DNA from: Mikania micrantha | Taxonomy: Eukaryota > Streptophyta > Magnoliopsida > Asterales > Asteraceae | Reading direction: 5' to 3' | Assembly: GCA_009363875.1 (NCBI GenBank) | Contig: CM018683.1 | Location: forward strand, 61,288,981 to 61,352,980 | Length of the DNA: 64,000 bases | Shown: positions 23,341 through 34,707 of the stretch, piece by piece | Layout of the letters: each line of letters starts with the position of its first letter | Position numbering within the stretch: the first letter of the stretch is position 1 | Made by a program: the position numbers and the translations under genes | Notes under the pieces: generated by a model | The model's input: only the letters and a program-made list of their open reading frames with translations | The model's database searches: none | Told to the model about the DNA's origin: nothing

Positions 23341-24379
23341 TTAATCCATATTGTATCGTTTCAAAATCCGCTCCTTCGTCTTCTTGTTCATTTCAAGAGC
23401 GCGACCGGTTAAGTGATCGGTTGGAGTCCACAACAATTTCATATCATTGTTGTATTGTTTTTGCTCCTGTAAGTCGACAAATTTTTGTAACAACGAGGAG
23501 ATGTTCTCCAACGTTCCTTTATAGTCGATTGAAGACTAGGCTTGTGGTCATTTACCTTTTTTGTTTCGACCAGGCGGACGTTGAGGAGAGGTTGGTGGGG
23601 GCATGTCCATTTCGACTTCCTCATCCGACTCGTTTAAGTTAACGAAACATCAACCGGTTGAGTAGGATTGAGTGGTCGTGTACTTTGCGGACGATGACGT
23701 CTTCGTCCGTTTCGAAGTTTGTAACTTCGGGACAGGATGCCATTTGGTTGATTTTATCATAACTTGCCACGACGTGATATGAGAAAATGGCCCGTTTTCT
23801 CTAGCATAGGTCATCAACACCTCGTTCATGACCGATTCGTCGTTCTCACCACTTTTACGGTTTAGTGGTGTTGAACCCATACACCGTTAAATTTTGCGAC
23901 TTTATGTTGTAAGTCGCGCCATTTGCCGGAAATCATGTCATTCGTCCGGTAGGAGTCACGACCCATTGCCGAAAAAAACTAGGCTCTAACGCGTCTCCAA
24001 AATTCCGAGCTTGTTTGGTGTTACCAACCATCGGATCTTCGGAAACGTCAATGTAGGCACGAGCTAGTGTCACCTCCTCATATTCCAACCATCGAGTGAT
24101 GCTCGGTTTGGTTGTTTTCTCTAGCACTTCCTTTCGTCGATGCCTACAACACGATGAAGCCGGTTGGGCGTCGGTTGTGTTTACAGATTCACGTTAACAT
24201 CGGGATCCAATTGATTCTCAGTTGTCAAAGGCGGGTGAGTTGGCTTGGTTGAATAAAGGTTGTTGTGGAAACCAATTTGAAAATGTTAGAAATTGGTTCG
24301 GGTTGTTTGGATTGTTTGGATCGGCTTGAGGTCAATAACAATTCATAAACGGGTTAAAGTATGGGTTATTTGGATCCAT
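23341..24379 (-). pseudogene. Myb/SANT-like PIF/Harbinger-type ORF1 pseudogene
   Basis: From ATG 24379 the minus strand reads MDPNNPYFNPF, then, after stops, RWLEYEEVTLARAYIDVSEDP, VGNTKQ, LNRKSGENDESVMNEVL, SWQVMIKSTKWHPVPK. It ends KERILKRYNMD with TAA at 23341. This order is typical of the plant Myb/SANT-like proteins paired with Harbinger transposases (related to the GSTT3-like/NAM-associated family), which bind transposon DNA. Several stops and frameshifts break it, and no transposase is present nearby. The flanks (22883-23340 and 24380-24590) are AT-rich and may be the transposon ends, but I could not define inverted repeats. Confidence 0.7.
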
Positions 24380-24704
24380 GGTAGTGTAGAAGTTTTTGAG
24401 AATTTAAAAGATTTTTGAAGATTTTTTAAGAGATTTGAAAGATTTTTGGAAAAATTTTGAAGAATTTTGAGTGGGTTTAATGAGTTTATATAGGGTATAA
24501 TTTATTATTATTTTTGTTTTAACAGTAATATTACCGTTTTAAAGTCTTTTTTATTTTTTTTCCTCCTCCCCAAGATCATCACCCCATGAGGAGGCTCACG
24601 CCAAACAATTGGCTTCTCCAAATCGGCTCCGCTACGCGTCGTCGCCATTGAACAATCGCTGGAAAATTACAAGAGCTGCCAAGGAACGGCTGCTCTGATA
24701 CCAA

Positions 24705-24903
24705 TGATAAGAACAAAGAAGAATTGGACAGAAAGAAATTGGGAATCTAATCGACTGCTCATTTCATTACTCAATTCTCACATATAACAGACTCAACGAC
24801 TTCCAACGGCTAACCAGTTATTACAACTAACTACCATGTCTTTTATCATATTACAATATAAGCCCTTTGACTTATTACACATGTCAGCCTGTATCTCCAT
24901 ACA
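24705..24903 (-). repeat. Small solitary LTR with adjacent PBS
   Basis: On the plus strand this runs TGATAAGAACAAAG to CTCCATACA, about 199 bp. Directly to its left (24692-24704) the minus strand reads TTGGTATCAGAGC, an initiator-tRNA PBS, so this is the 5' LTR of a minus-strand element. Only about 100 bp of leader (24591-24691) remains before unrelated sequence. The outer boundary at 24903 is inferred from the CA end and is uncertain. Confidence 0.6.
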
Positions 24904-25475
24904 TCAAGTTTCGTTCGATCGATGTAAAAATGAAGATTGAGGGTTCTTAAATCAGAAGCTCGACGTGGTTAGATCCAAATGAAGATTTATTCAGTTTTGT
25001 TTGATATCTAGAGCTTTGAAGTGGTTAAACATGATTTTTGGTGTTGTCAAACCAGGTTCCTTTGATTATCGGTAACAAACTTGAATCAGATATTGCTCCT
25101 AATGTTCTCAACATACAATCTATACATAAATTGTTAATGCTCTAATATTGACTACAGGTAATAACATTGAATGTAGTTTTTCTAAGAATAAGACATGCTC
25201 ATAAATGACATTTGGGTATGTTTTCTAGTGATATGTTTCATGACATTTTAGGTCAAAGGTTAAGATAGACGTTGCTGGTAATTTTACAAAGTGTTTTTTC
25301 TACATTTTATGTTGGATGTGTTTTGATTTTAGCTAATGAATTTAGTATCAAACACGTTATTTATTTTGCAGCCACATTTCCTTTTCTGGTTGTATTTGTC
25401 AGATCAAATGCACATTCTTAGTTTTTGTGGTATTTTTTTCATCAATTTTGATTTATCCTTTATCTTACAAGCAGT
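24904..25475. other. AT-rich sequence, nothing recognised
   Basis: This is non-coding, T-rich sequence between the small LTR and the ARID-carrying element. It continues after that element at 30997, so the two stretches were once contiguous. Confidence 0.5.
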
Positions 25476-25775
25476 TGTAAGAAATGCAGTGCGATAGTTT
25501 TGATTATTCGTGTATGTGTGCGCAGTGTTTTGGAACACCGTTTGTAAATACAAACACACACTCGATTAACATCAATGTTTGTCATCCCAATCCTATTTAT
25601 ACTTACTGTTGGGACGGTTATTTGGCAGTTGTATACTGCATAACCACCTTTTAACTACCGAACCAAACACAAACATGTATCTGACCCGTTAACAGCCTAT
25701 ATACATTTGATTATACAAATTACCAATCTGCCACTTCAGATAATTAATCTAACTAATCAAGCTTAATTTCCAACA
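25476..25775 (-). repeat. 3' LTR of the ARID-carrying element
   Basis: This 300-bp LTR closely matches 30688-30991. Shared blocks include gcagtgcgat, ctgttgggacggttatttggc and catgtatctgacccgttaac. Confidence 0.9.
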
Positions 25776-25813
25776 ATGCCTCCCCTAAGCTTCATTCATA
25801 TCCGTTGCAGTTG

Positions 25814-27967
25814 TTACTTCTTCATGGTGGCTGGTCCGCACCTCGGTGGCCAGCTCCTTACTACAGAGACCTTCCTTTTCTTGAAGGGTATGTTGCCATC
25901 TTCTTCTCCTTTAGTTCTCTTGTTGCATTCTTTTGGTGTTACTTCAATTTTACTGCTTTGACCTTCTTCAATTGAGTAAATTCCATCTTTCCCTTGCCTT
26001 TCTTTAATATTTTTGTAATACCAATGCATCATTTCAAGATGTTCCTTATATTGCAACAAAAGTTGGAATCCTTTTCTCTAATCTAACTTCGTATCTGATC
26101 GGTGTCGAAGTACCAACCAAAAATAAGAGTTTACACGCAAGTCCTACGACCCAATTTAGCTAGGGAAGTCAGGTATCGATCCACGAAAAGTCAAGTGGAA
26201 ATCACTTTCAACACAAGTCACTTAACTAATTGCAATGAAAAAATAAACTTTGAATTGTTGAGTTTTGAGTTGCAAACAAAACAAACTTATAAAACATAAA
26301 ACACTTAATTAAAAGATTTGTAAACAATAATTGAAAAGGTGATCGCTCCGGATTTCAAGTTAGTAAAACAACTAGGTCTATCTTGATTTGTTAATTGGAA
26401 ATCACATAGACATGATGTATGCTTATATTATTAAACAATTATGATTAGGAACCAAGTCAATGACTTTATTGACAACCGATAACTAGACCGATGTTGTTGA
26501 CTCAGATAATTACTTGTTTCACAAAATGTAGGATTTCTAGAATACTTTAAAATTAAACCAATAACATTAAACTTGACAATAGATAAAAGCAAGCAATGAG
26601 ATTGAATTCAAAATTGTAAAATAAACCGGAAATCGTTTATCGTTTCACAATCAAGCACTATTGAACTTGTAAATCTATGAAAACAAATTCAATACCAATG
26701 TTTAACGAATCAAAATAAAACCTAATTATTTAACCTAACCATTCACCCGGAGACGATCACGAGAAGCTTAGTCGGACATCTCGACACTTGAATCTTCAAT
26801 CTTCATGTGATATTGCATGATGGAATCTTAATCTTGATGTTTGGATTGATGTTTCGGGGCTTTAAAACGCTCCAAAATGCTCCAAAATCGCCCAAGAACT
26901 TGCCCCCAAGGTGTGATAGTCGACTAGGGTTGATTTGGGCCTTAAATACCCCAAAAAACGCGAATTTTGATCTTTTCCGGAAGCACCCGGCGTAAGCTAC
27001 GCCCCCTAGGCGTAAATTACGCCTACATGTATGCACCTTACGCCCAGAATGCTCTGTCTTACGTTTCTAGTTACGGAACAGCTTCCCGGCGTAAGTTACG
27101 ACCCTTAGGCGTAACTTACGCCTACTCTGATATCACCATTAGCTTCGTCTCGTCAAGAAACACGATTTTCATATATTATACGTCCCGTAACTCCTCTCCT
27201 AGCCCAAGATATGCCTCTTCAAAGTTCATGGCTTCCATTTCGCATACTCCGATGTTCGAATGTGCTCGATCTTGCTTTCCGATGCTCGGTTTCCACCTAA
27301 AATCACTTTCTTGACTCATTCAACCTACAAACACACGAACACACAAGATAGCTTCTATTTCAAATAAATACACAAGTCAAAACACATAAAAACATCTCAT
27401 TAAGCACTTTAGAATCATTACCAAACCCCTCTCATCAGTATCCGCAGCAATAAAGTCCCAAAAACCATTCTTTGTAACATTTTCTTTCCCTCCATTTTAT
27501 TGAACAGCCATGTACAAATGATAAAGATTAATTTCTTCTCCATCCATAACAGGAACCCAAAAATCATCCTTCTTAATCACGTACTTGTTGAACCATTTTA
27601 CTATCTTATTAAACTTGTTCTTTACCACAGCCTTGTCTGTAATATTTGTGTTCATTTCAGCCAACAAATCCAATAGGATTATCATTTCTTCAATAGTTTC
27701 AACTACATTTGATTCCAAATTTTCTAGTGGTTCTTTTCCTTTTTCATCCTCTATCACCCTTTTAATCTTTTGATCATTTAGATCCATTTCCTTAAAGTAT
27801 TTTGTCATTATTTCACCCTCATTCAAAACCATTGCAGGATTCATTCCTGAGGCTTCTAGGTCATCACCAGAACCCTCAACAAATTGATCTCCCTTTCTTA
27901 TCATGATTTCACCCAATAGTTCCTCTCCAATACACACTCCTTCGATAAATGGGTTTCTCTCATGCAA
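25814..27967 (-). pseudogene. ARID-like DNA-binding protein, split by a solo LTR
   Basis: The first part (27967-27497) is acidic, then reaches KIVKWFNKYVIK and GEEINLYHLYMAVQ. After an in-frame TAA the same frame continues NGGKENVTKNGFWDFIAAD to 27443. Removing the solo LTR 26096-27437 and one copy of its gtatc duplication, the frame carries on exactly at 26095 (TKLD, stop TAG, RKGFQLLLQYKEHLEMMHWYYKN) and ends with a basic tail at 25814. The order Leu-Tyr-x-Leu..Gly-Gly..Val-Thr..Trp..Tyr-x3-Leu matches the helical ARID fold, which binds AT-rich DNA. There are two stop codons plus the insertion. The family call is from pattern, not search. The true start is unclear; the frame is open upstream to the 27979 insertion. 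Confidence 0.7.
26096..27437 (-). mobile_element. Athila-type solo LTR, TSD gtatc
   Basis: It is 1342 bp, with plus-strand ends TGATCGGTGTCGAAG and CCTCTCATCA, and a perfect target duplication gtatc (26091-26095, 27438-27442). It is the reverse complement of the same family as the Athila-type 5' LTR at 49655-50857: both share TGATG..GGTTTGG at the start, the cggaaaagatcaaaattcgc block, and GGTACTTCGACACCGATCA at the end. It additionally holds a GGCGTAA/TTACGCC cluster at 26989-27125 that the 49655 copy lacks. No internal region is present, so recombination between LTRs is inferred. Confidence 0.92.
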
Positions 27968-27978
27968 TCGGTCATTCT

Positions 27979-30649
27979 TGTAACGTCACTGTATTTCAGG
28001 TATGTCAGTACATATTAAATTGTACTGATAAAACCTTATATGATAATTTGATAATTTTTGGTTTATTTTATGGTATTATCACTGGTATACATTGATGAGA
28101 ACATATATTTATTTTGCATAAACCGTGGGGACATTAGTTTGAAATATAACTAAACAGAGTTTAAAGCAGTTGATTAATTATGATATGATCCGGTTATGGT
28201 TGGAATTGGTAAAGGTTATGGTTTGGTCACTAAATATAGCCAAGGACATATGGTTATGGTTTATCGAAATGGTGGTGGGATGGCGGCTGGATAGGTTGCG
28301 ACCTACTCCTACGTATGCCCTATACATAAACTTATTTCGGTCTATCATGGATGTGTTAGTGATATGATTTAGTGGGATTAAGGATTGGGGAATTGATAAT
28401 TGATAAATATATTTTATTAAAATAATGGAAGCGATAATGAAAACAATTATGCGATGGTGAGGTCATGAATATAACTTAATTATAACGCGAATGTTATTTC
28501 AGAAATGTTAGCCTAATAATGTGTTCGCGTGGGTGACAATTCACACGAATACAATTATTAGGAATAATGTTCTGAGACGACATTCCATGAATCGTAGATC
28601 CAGTTGAAATACGATACGAACGTTTTATAAATGTGACGATCTTTATAAATGCGTATGTAAGTAACGCGTTTCAACGAGATAATTACTATAATATTTTTAC
28701 GATATTTAAATTAAATAAAAAAGATTAATAATATTTTTACGATATTTAAATTAAATAAAAAAGATTTAAAACCTTGACTAGGAATAAACACCTTAAACGA
28801 TTTTAAATAAAATCATTTTTATTAAACGAAATCGTTTTATGAAACGTTTTGTAATTTAAAATATAATTTGTGAGAAAACCGAGCAACTTAAAATAATTAA
28901 CGCAAAGATAAACGTAACCGAGCTAGCGGGATCGACCCAGACTATAAAAGGGGAAGACCATTTCTTCTTCCCCCATTTCCAACCCTCTCTATCTAAAACA
29001 CACACACCCGTCATCTCTCTCTAGATATTTTCCTCAAATCTCAACCATTTTGCTTGATTTTGGTGTCAAAACACTCCTCCACTTGTCTAGATCACGAACC
29101 CACGAAGAAAACGAGCTCATATGACGAAAAACGAGGTAGATCGACGGATTCTACTTTGGTTTTTAGGGTTTTCAACAAACCTGACACAAACCGAAGTTTA
29201 ACCGGTGTAAAACATCATTTTTTCGACCCATACACCTTCTAAATGAGTTTACTCACCTAAACCCACTCAAAACGACTATATATACGCCTAAAACTGGAAA
29301 TCGCCATCTTCCATGGCTGAAACCCGTTTCAGGAGAATGGCTCATAAGAACGAACCACTCATTCGCATGAGTCATTCGTGTGAACACTCATTCGTATGAG
29401 CCATTCGTGTGAGCTGCTCATTCATGTGAACACTCATTAGCGTGACTCATTCTTACGAAAATCACAAGAATGAGTCATTCTCACTACACGAACTCAGTTA
29501 ACAACTCTATCCAAAAGAAAACAATCAAATAATAAATTATAGCTCAAACATATCGTCAAATCTTAATTTGTAGGATTCGAGTAAAGTTCCATCCCTACGC
29601 CCGATAACTGAAGAACTAAGCAAACCGCTTAGTCAATGTGAGTTCTCATAACCCCCTTTGTAAATCATTTTGTTTTTAAACTCAAGGGTGAAGCATGTAT
29701 ACCAAAACAAATATGATTTTGATAACGCATGGGTGATACCTAGATTATCAATATGATATTCATTTATTGAATTATTATTGATTGTGGATTGACATGGATT
29801 ATCACAACTCCGTGAGTCATTGTTGTTGAGTTGACTTCGGTCCTTCGCGATGACTGAATTACTATTGTTGAGTTGACTTCGGTCCTCCTCGGTGATGCCA
29901 CTGTTGGTTGAGTTGATTGGGGTCCTCCACGGTGCACTGTATTGACACTTATGCATATTAGGAATATCTTTGGTTGAGTTGACTATGGTCCTCTGCGATA
30001 ATTCCACCTACCGTTGTCTGAGTTGACTAAGGTCCTCCGCGGTACATTATATTGAGATAATTATGATGAATGATGATTGTTGATGATGAATGTGGATTAT
30101 CTCTTTGATTATCTATTTAATGTGTTTGGTTGAGATTGATTAGATATACTTGAATGATTACTTCTTGTTACTTGAATTATTCGATTGTTGTGTTTGTTGT
30201 GTATTGACAGAGCTGGATTATCTCATAGGTTCACATGTGTATTTTCTTAAAAATTGTAAACTTTTATAATCACTTATAAACATTTTTGGAAAAATGAAAA
30301 ACTTATGATTACTAACCAACTACTACGTAGTTGACACTTGATTTTCTACATGTTTTAGGGAACGAAGAGAAGTAGGTAGAACAGGGTAACTCTACATCTT
30401 TTGGACATCATCACCTAGGATCTTGGACTTAGCTAAATTAACTGGAATTCGGAAGACTAGAGTTTAGTCAATTTTGCTAAACTTTTGTTTAACTTGTTGA
30501 AATTAAATCATGATGAACATGATTTTTGTGTAAATACTTTATTTGCTTTAATTGTTATGTGATGATACTTTAGATGCCCATGAGCTTGTGAACAATCTAC
30601 ACATACCTCATGACATCCCGATGTTTCCACCATCGATCGGGGTGTTACA
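27979..30649 (+). mobile_element. Large Ty3-type solo LTR
   Basis: It starts TGTAACGTCACTG and ends GGGGTGTTACA (inverted TGTAAC/GTTACA). The flanks attct (27974-27978) and actct (30650-30654) differ by one base, consistent with an aged 5-bp duplication. A promoter-like actataaaagggga is at about 28940-28955, followed by a CT-rich leader. A cluster of TCATTCG/GTGTGA words lies at 29336-29490. Four degenerate copies of GAGTTGACT..GGTCCTC lie at 29820-30040. It shares the internal leader layout of other large Ty3 LTRs in the window. It has no coding region. Confidence 0.82.
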
Positions 30650-30687
30650 ACTCTTCACAGATTCCATATCGTTAGGCTCTGACACCA

Positions 30688-30991
30688 TGTTAGAAATGCA
30701 GTGCGATGGTTTTGATTGTTCTTGTGTGTATGCAGTGTTTTGGAATACAGTTTGTAAATAGAAACACACATTCGATTAACATCAATGTTTGTCATCCCAA
30801 TCCTATTTATACTTACTGTTGGGACGGTTATTTGGCAGTTATATAACAGCCATAACCAACTTTTAACTACCAAACCAAACACAAACATGTATCTGACCCG
30901 TTAACAGCCTATATACATATATATGATTTTACAAATTATCAATATGCCACTGCAGATAATTAACCTAATTAATCAAGCTTAATTTCCAACA
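30688..30991 (-). repeat. 5' LTR of the ARID-carrying element
   Basis: This 304-bp LTR is adjacent on its inner side to the PBS complement ggctctgacacca (30675-30687) and on its outer side to the target duplication gcagt. Confidence 0.9.
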
Positions 30992-32797
30992 GCAGTGTCA
31001 TTTTTGAAACAGAAATAAAAACTGCATCATGCAAATCTTTTAATTGTCACAAGGCATTTTTGACCCTATATTTTGCAGCCACGTTTCAAATTTGGGCTGT
31101 TATTGCCTTAACATTTTATTATTATTATTTTTTTCAAAATTGTATATTTTGATCGTATGTCATGATCGTGTTATTTTTTTTTGTGGGTTTTGTTTTCCCT
31201 TAATCTGGATTGGGAATATATCAGTCATGAATTTTTAGATGAATAATTGAGTTGACTTTGGGCTTTCTCACTCCGTGGATCATTGTTTAGTTTTGTTAAA
31301 TTGAATATATAATAACTATATCGGTTTTGTTATTTTCATAAATTGGTTTCAAGTAGACAAGTATAAATGGTTGGTCAAATCCTATTATTCAAAAACTGTT
31401 TTGTTACTTTGACTGGATTTAAGTTGATTTCCTAAACTGATTTGGTTAATAATCACTAAATAGGTATTTAAATTACTAATTTTTGTGTAATACTATTGTT
31501 TTGAAATAGTAATTGCGCATTTAGAGTAATTGGGCAACTATAGGTTCAATGCTTGCTACTGGAAATACTATTGTTTTGAAATCAGCTAAACAAACTCTTT
31601 AGTTAAGCTAATCGAATCATAGGCTTATATTTTGCTACTTGAAATTCATTTGAGTATATATTTATGTTAGTGTTAGATAAACAAACTCAATAAGTGAATA
31701 ATCATGCTTCAGTTTCAATCTAATGACTTTAGAAGTCTCATATATCAGTAGTTTCGTTGTAAATGCAGTGATGATTTTAAGGAGAAAAATCATGTTTTGT
31801 TGTAAATGCAGGCTGTAAAGATGTAGGAATTGATTTAATTTGCTTTTGATGGTCAATGCGATATAAACATTCAAGGTTTCAAAGGCTTTAATTCGAATTA
31901 ATTTTTATTCTGAGAACAATTCACCTGACTCATGTTATTTTGTATCTATGACAGTATAATGTTAAGCTTTTTCCTGTTCCGTCCGATTTCACTTAGAATT
32001 TGTAGAAATTTTCGTCTTAGTACAAAATAATGGAAAAAATGTGACACCCCCGTATCTTAGGTCGGTTGGGTAGATGTGATTGATTGATGTTTATAATAGC
32101 CATTCAGCAACAAAAGTCTTCACTGTGTTATGAATTTTGTTGAAGTTTGATATCATTGTTACTTAGTTCTCATAAATTTGCAGTGAATTCAACTGGCTAT
32201 AGGTAATTTCATTCTAAAAATGGTGTAGATTTGATTGATGTCATGTTTAAAATAGCACATTTGGCATAGAAATGAACTGATAAATATTCTTGGAGCAATG
32301 CTTTAGTTTATACTCATTGTTTAATATTGTCCTAATAAAATTAATTGTTTAATTTTTGTCAAATTTTGAAGGGTTACTACAATGGTTATGGCAGTATGGA
32401 GAGAAATTTGGATATAAATCCTGAATGGACTTTCATGAAGGTATGGAGAGTTACAAATCTTAGAGCTTTTGATATATTAGTTCCTGTAAGTTGCAAATCA
32501 AATGTGTGACCTTATGTATCACTATATGGTTTATTTATAATATGTTAATTGTTATAGGTGTCCTCATTGGTGGAGCATTTTGCATGTGTATTAGGCATTT
32601 CTTTAATCTCATAGTCATGAGAGGTAACATTGATGCTTGTATTTCTAATGAACTAAGAGTTTACAGTTTTTGCTGTTGTCACAAATATAGTGCTCTAAAC
32701 ATGTAAGCTTTATGCAAATATGATTTATGTTTTTAATTATTATTTCTTTATTTGAGGTATGTTGTTTTATGCAGGTGGTGTCATGATATAGGTCACA
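30992..32797. other. AT-rich sequence, nothing firmly recognised
   Basis: This is mostly T-rich. An isolated plus-strand stretch near 32372-32460 (YYNGYGSMERNLDINPEWTFMK) looks exon-like, but I do not recognise it and see no continuing exons. Confidence 0.4.
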
Positions 32798-33257
32798 TGC
32801 ACGCTGCATTCATGAAAATCATATTTTAGGTGCATATCCTACATATACAAATTAGCACTGTCATATGTTAGTGACAATAGCAAACTGTTGAACCTATAAT
32901 TTATGTATTTCAGATTATGCTTCGGCTATTTAATCTACGTAAAACAACAGTGATGTTTGTCACACGTAATAAAACAAGGGTAATCTATCCCTTTTGTCTA
33001 GGTTAATTTGGTTGAAAAGTATGAAAATTATGGTATGTAGCATGTGAGGTTGCTTATGTTATTTGGGACTTAAATTCTATATTTTTAGAAATTGCAAGAT
33101 CACTACCTAGGATTTGCTATTAATATGGTCTTACACTCAAGAAGGTGTTGAATTGATTGTTTTCTAGAATATGGTAATTCTTGTTGACTATATAATATAT
33201 TGAAGCCATGTTTTGGTAATACCACTCACATCCCAATACAGACAATATAATCTAAGT

Positions 33258-33635
33258 CTTGGTTTTAAAAAAAGCGCCTGAGCGCGCTTAAGGCGCGCCT
33301 GAGGCATGAGGCACACGCAGGTTAACGCTTCAGGGCCTTAAGACAACGCTTTATGAACTTATGCGTCAAATTTGATGAGCAGTTGGGTATGTAGGAGGTG
33401 ATATGTATAAACAACCAATAGGATTAGAGATTCATTATGGTTTGCATGATAAAAAAAAGCACAATATGTTAAGAAGACAAGACAAATGCATCTTTTAGTT
33501 GTAGATAAAACTTATTTTGTTGTATACAGAGGAATGCCTCACGTACGTGAGGCTCTCGCCTCATGGCTCATGGCTCATGCCTTGACATATGAGTTCTAAA
33601 CGCCTTATAGCGCCTCGAGCTTATTAAAACCAAAG
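33258..33635. mobile_element. MITE with GCGCCT-rich arms (copy 1)
   Basis: The ends CTTGGTTTTAAAA and TTAAAACCAAAG form an inverted repeat. The flanking 7-bp duplication is tctaagt (33251-33257, 33636-33642). Subterminal arms are rich in GCGCCT/AGGCGC and GAGGC words. It is non-coding. Confidence 0.75.
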
Positions 33636-33854
33636 TCTAAGTATGGCTTTTGTGGCCAAATAAAATGTATTTTGTCCTTTTTTACCGGATCTATATTCAA
33701 TAGAAAATCTGTTACAACTAAGCCTAGATATTCCATTTCACTACAAGGTAATGGGTCGGTGCCGATGCATCCTGTGGGTTTCCTATCTTATTTCGATGTT
33801 ATAGTTAGCAATTTAGAAAGATTTTTCTGCCGCTGCATCGCGCTAGTTGCCTGC

Positions 33855-33895
33855 TAGTGTGTATATATATATATGTATGTACATATATATACGAG
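33855..33895. repeat. TA/TG microsatellite
   Basis: This is a run of ta, tg and ca dinucleotides. Related runs occur at 35268-35296, 38560-38597, 43072-43125 and 63822-63880. Confidence 0.85.
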
Positions 33896-34454
33896 TCAGA
33901 TACCCATGTGATACGGTGGCTACCACAATGTGTCTTTCAATAAGTTCTTGATGTTCCTACATGACGTGGTGATATGTAGTAATGGCCAATCTAGGCCTTT
34001 TTTTATTTTGCTGCTGTTACAACTTTTATTTAAGAAACAATTTGTTGTAATGCTTAAATTCACCTAAATTTGTTGTGTTGCCTGAGCCCACATTTATAAA
34101 AACCAAAATGAACAAGAACAAATAGCATATTTTCAAAGCATGAACTTGCTAGATTTGTAACACCTGTTGACGATTCTGAGTGTGAAATTACAAAAATTAT
34201 AAAAAACGAAACAAACCTTAACCAAATTCGGTTCATAATCCACAATTTTCAAAAACACATCACGACAAGTAGTCCAAAAAACTACTATGACACGATTTTT
34301 TACATGTTTGTAACATTATTTGGCAGATTTTTATAAAAATAGCGTCGTGTGAATTTTTATTTTTTATTTTCACATAAAACATACGTAACATCTCGGCGCA
34401 ACATTATGTATGTTTTATGTGGATCTACAAAATATTTTTTTATATAAAAAAGGG

Positions 34455-34707
34455 TTATTGGATTTAAATACTTACAACTTTAACTTATTGGTTGACAATA
34501 CTTCCAAGTGAGTAAATGTTTAGTAACATTCTCAACTTTCAATTCATTTTTCACTGGCACTCTATTTGGCACTTTTTTGATGACATGTAATAGCATAATG
34601 GAATGCCACTATAAACTATGTTAAAAGTTAGGAGTGCTACTAAACATTTTCTTAGTTGGGAGTATTGTCAGCCAACAAGTTAAACTTTGAGTATTTAAAT
34701 CCAATAA
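34455..34707. mobile_element. Foldback MITE inside a second inverted-repeat element
   Basis: The ends TTATTGGATTTAAATACT and AGTATTTAAATCCAATAA are near-perfect complements, and almost the whole 253 bp folds back. It lies between longer arms at about 34280-34410 and 34715-34850 (ttatttggcagatttttataaaaa against its near complement), so it is nested in another foldback element. A truncated copy is at about 39080-39300. Confidence 0.7.

Larger units (their letters stand above)
25476..30991 (-). mobile_element. Short LTR retroelement carrying an ARID-like gene
   Basis: Direct LTRs (25476-25775 and 30688-30991) have ends TGTWAG and CCAACA on the plus strand. The target duplication gcagt is present at 25471-25475 and 30992-30996. 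On the minus strand the 5' LTR (right) is followed by TGGTGTCAGAGCC, an initiator-tRNA-like PBS, and a purine stretch TTAGGGGAGGCAT precedes the 3' LTR (left). Without the two nested solo LTRs the element is only about 1.5 kb. It has no protease, RT or integrase, so it is non-autonomous. Its single coding region encodes an ARID-like protein. Confidence 0.88.

Noticed and set aside
29633..30007. 124-codon minus-strand ORF with repeated ITEEDRSQLNNSNS-like units
   Set aside because: The repeats reflect the degenerate GAGTTGACT..GGTCCTC tandem in the plus-strand LTR, and the frame is antisense to the LTR.
32372..32460. Possible exon YYNGYGSMERNLDINPEWTFMK
   Set aside because: It is a single short open stretch without matching neighbours or a recognised family; it could be a chance frame.
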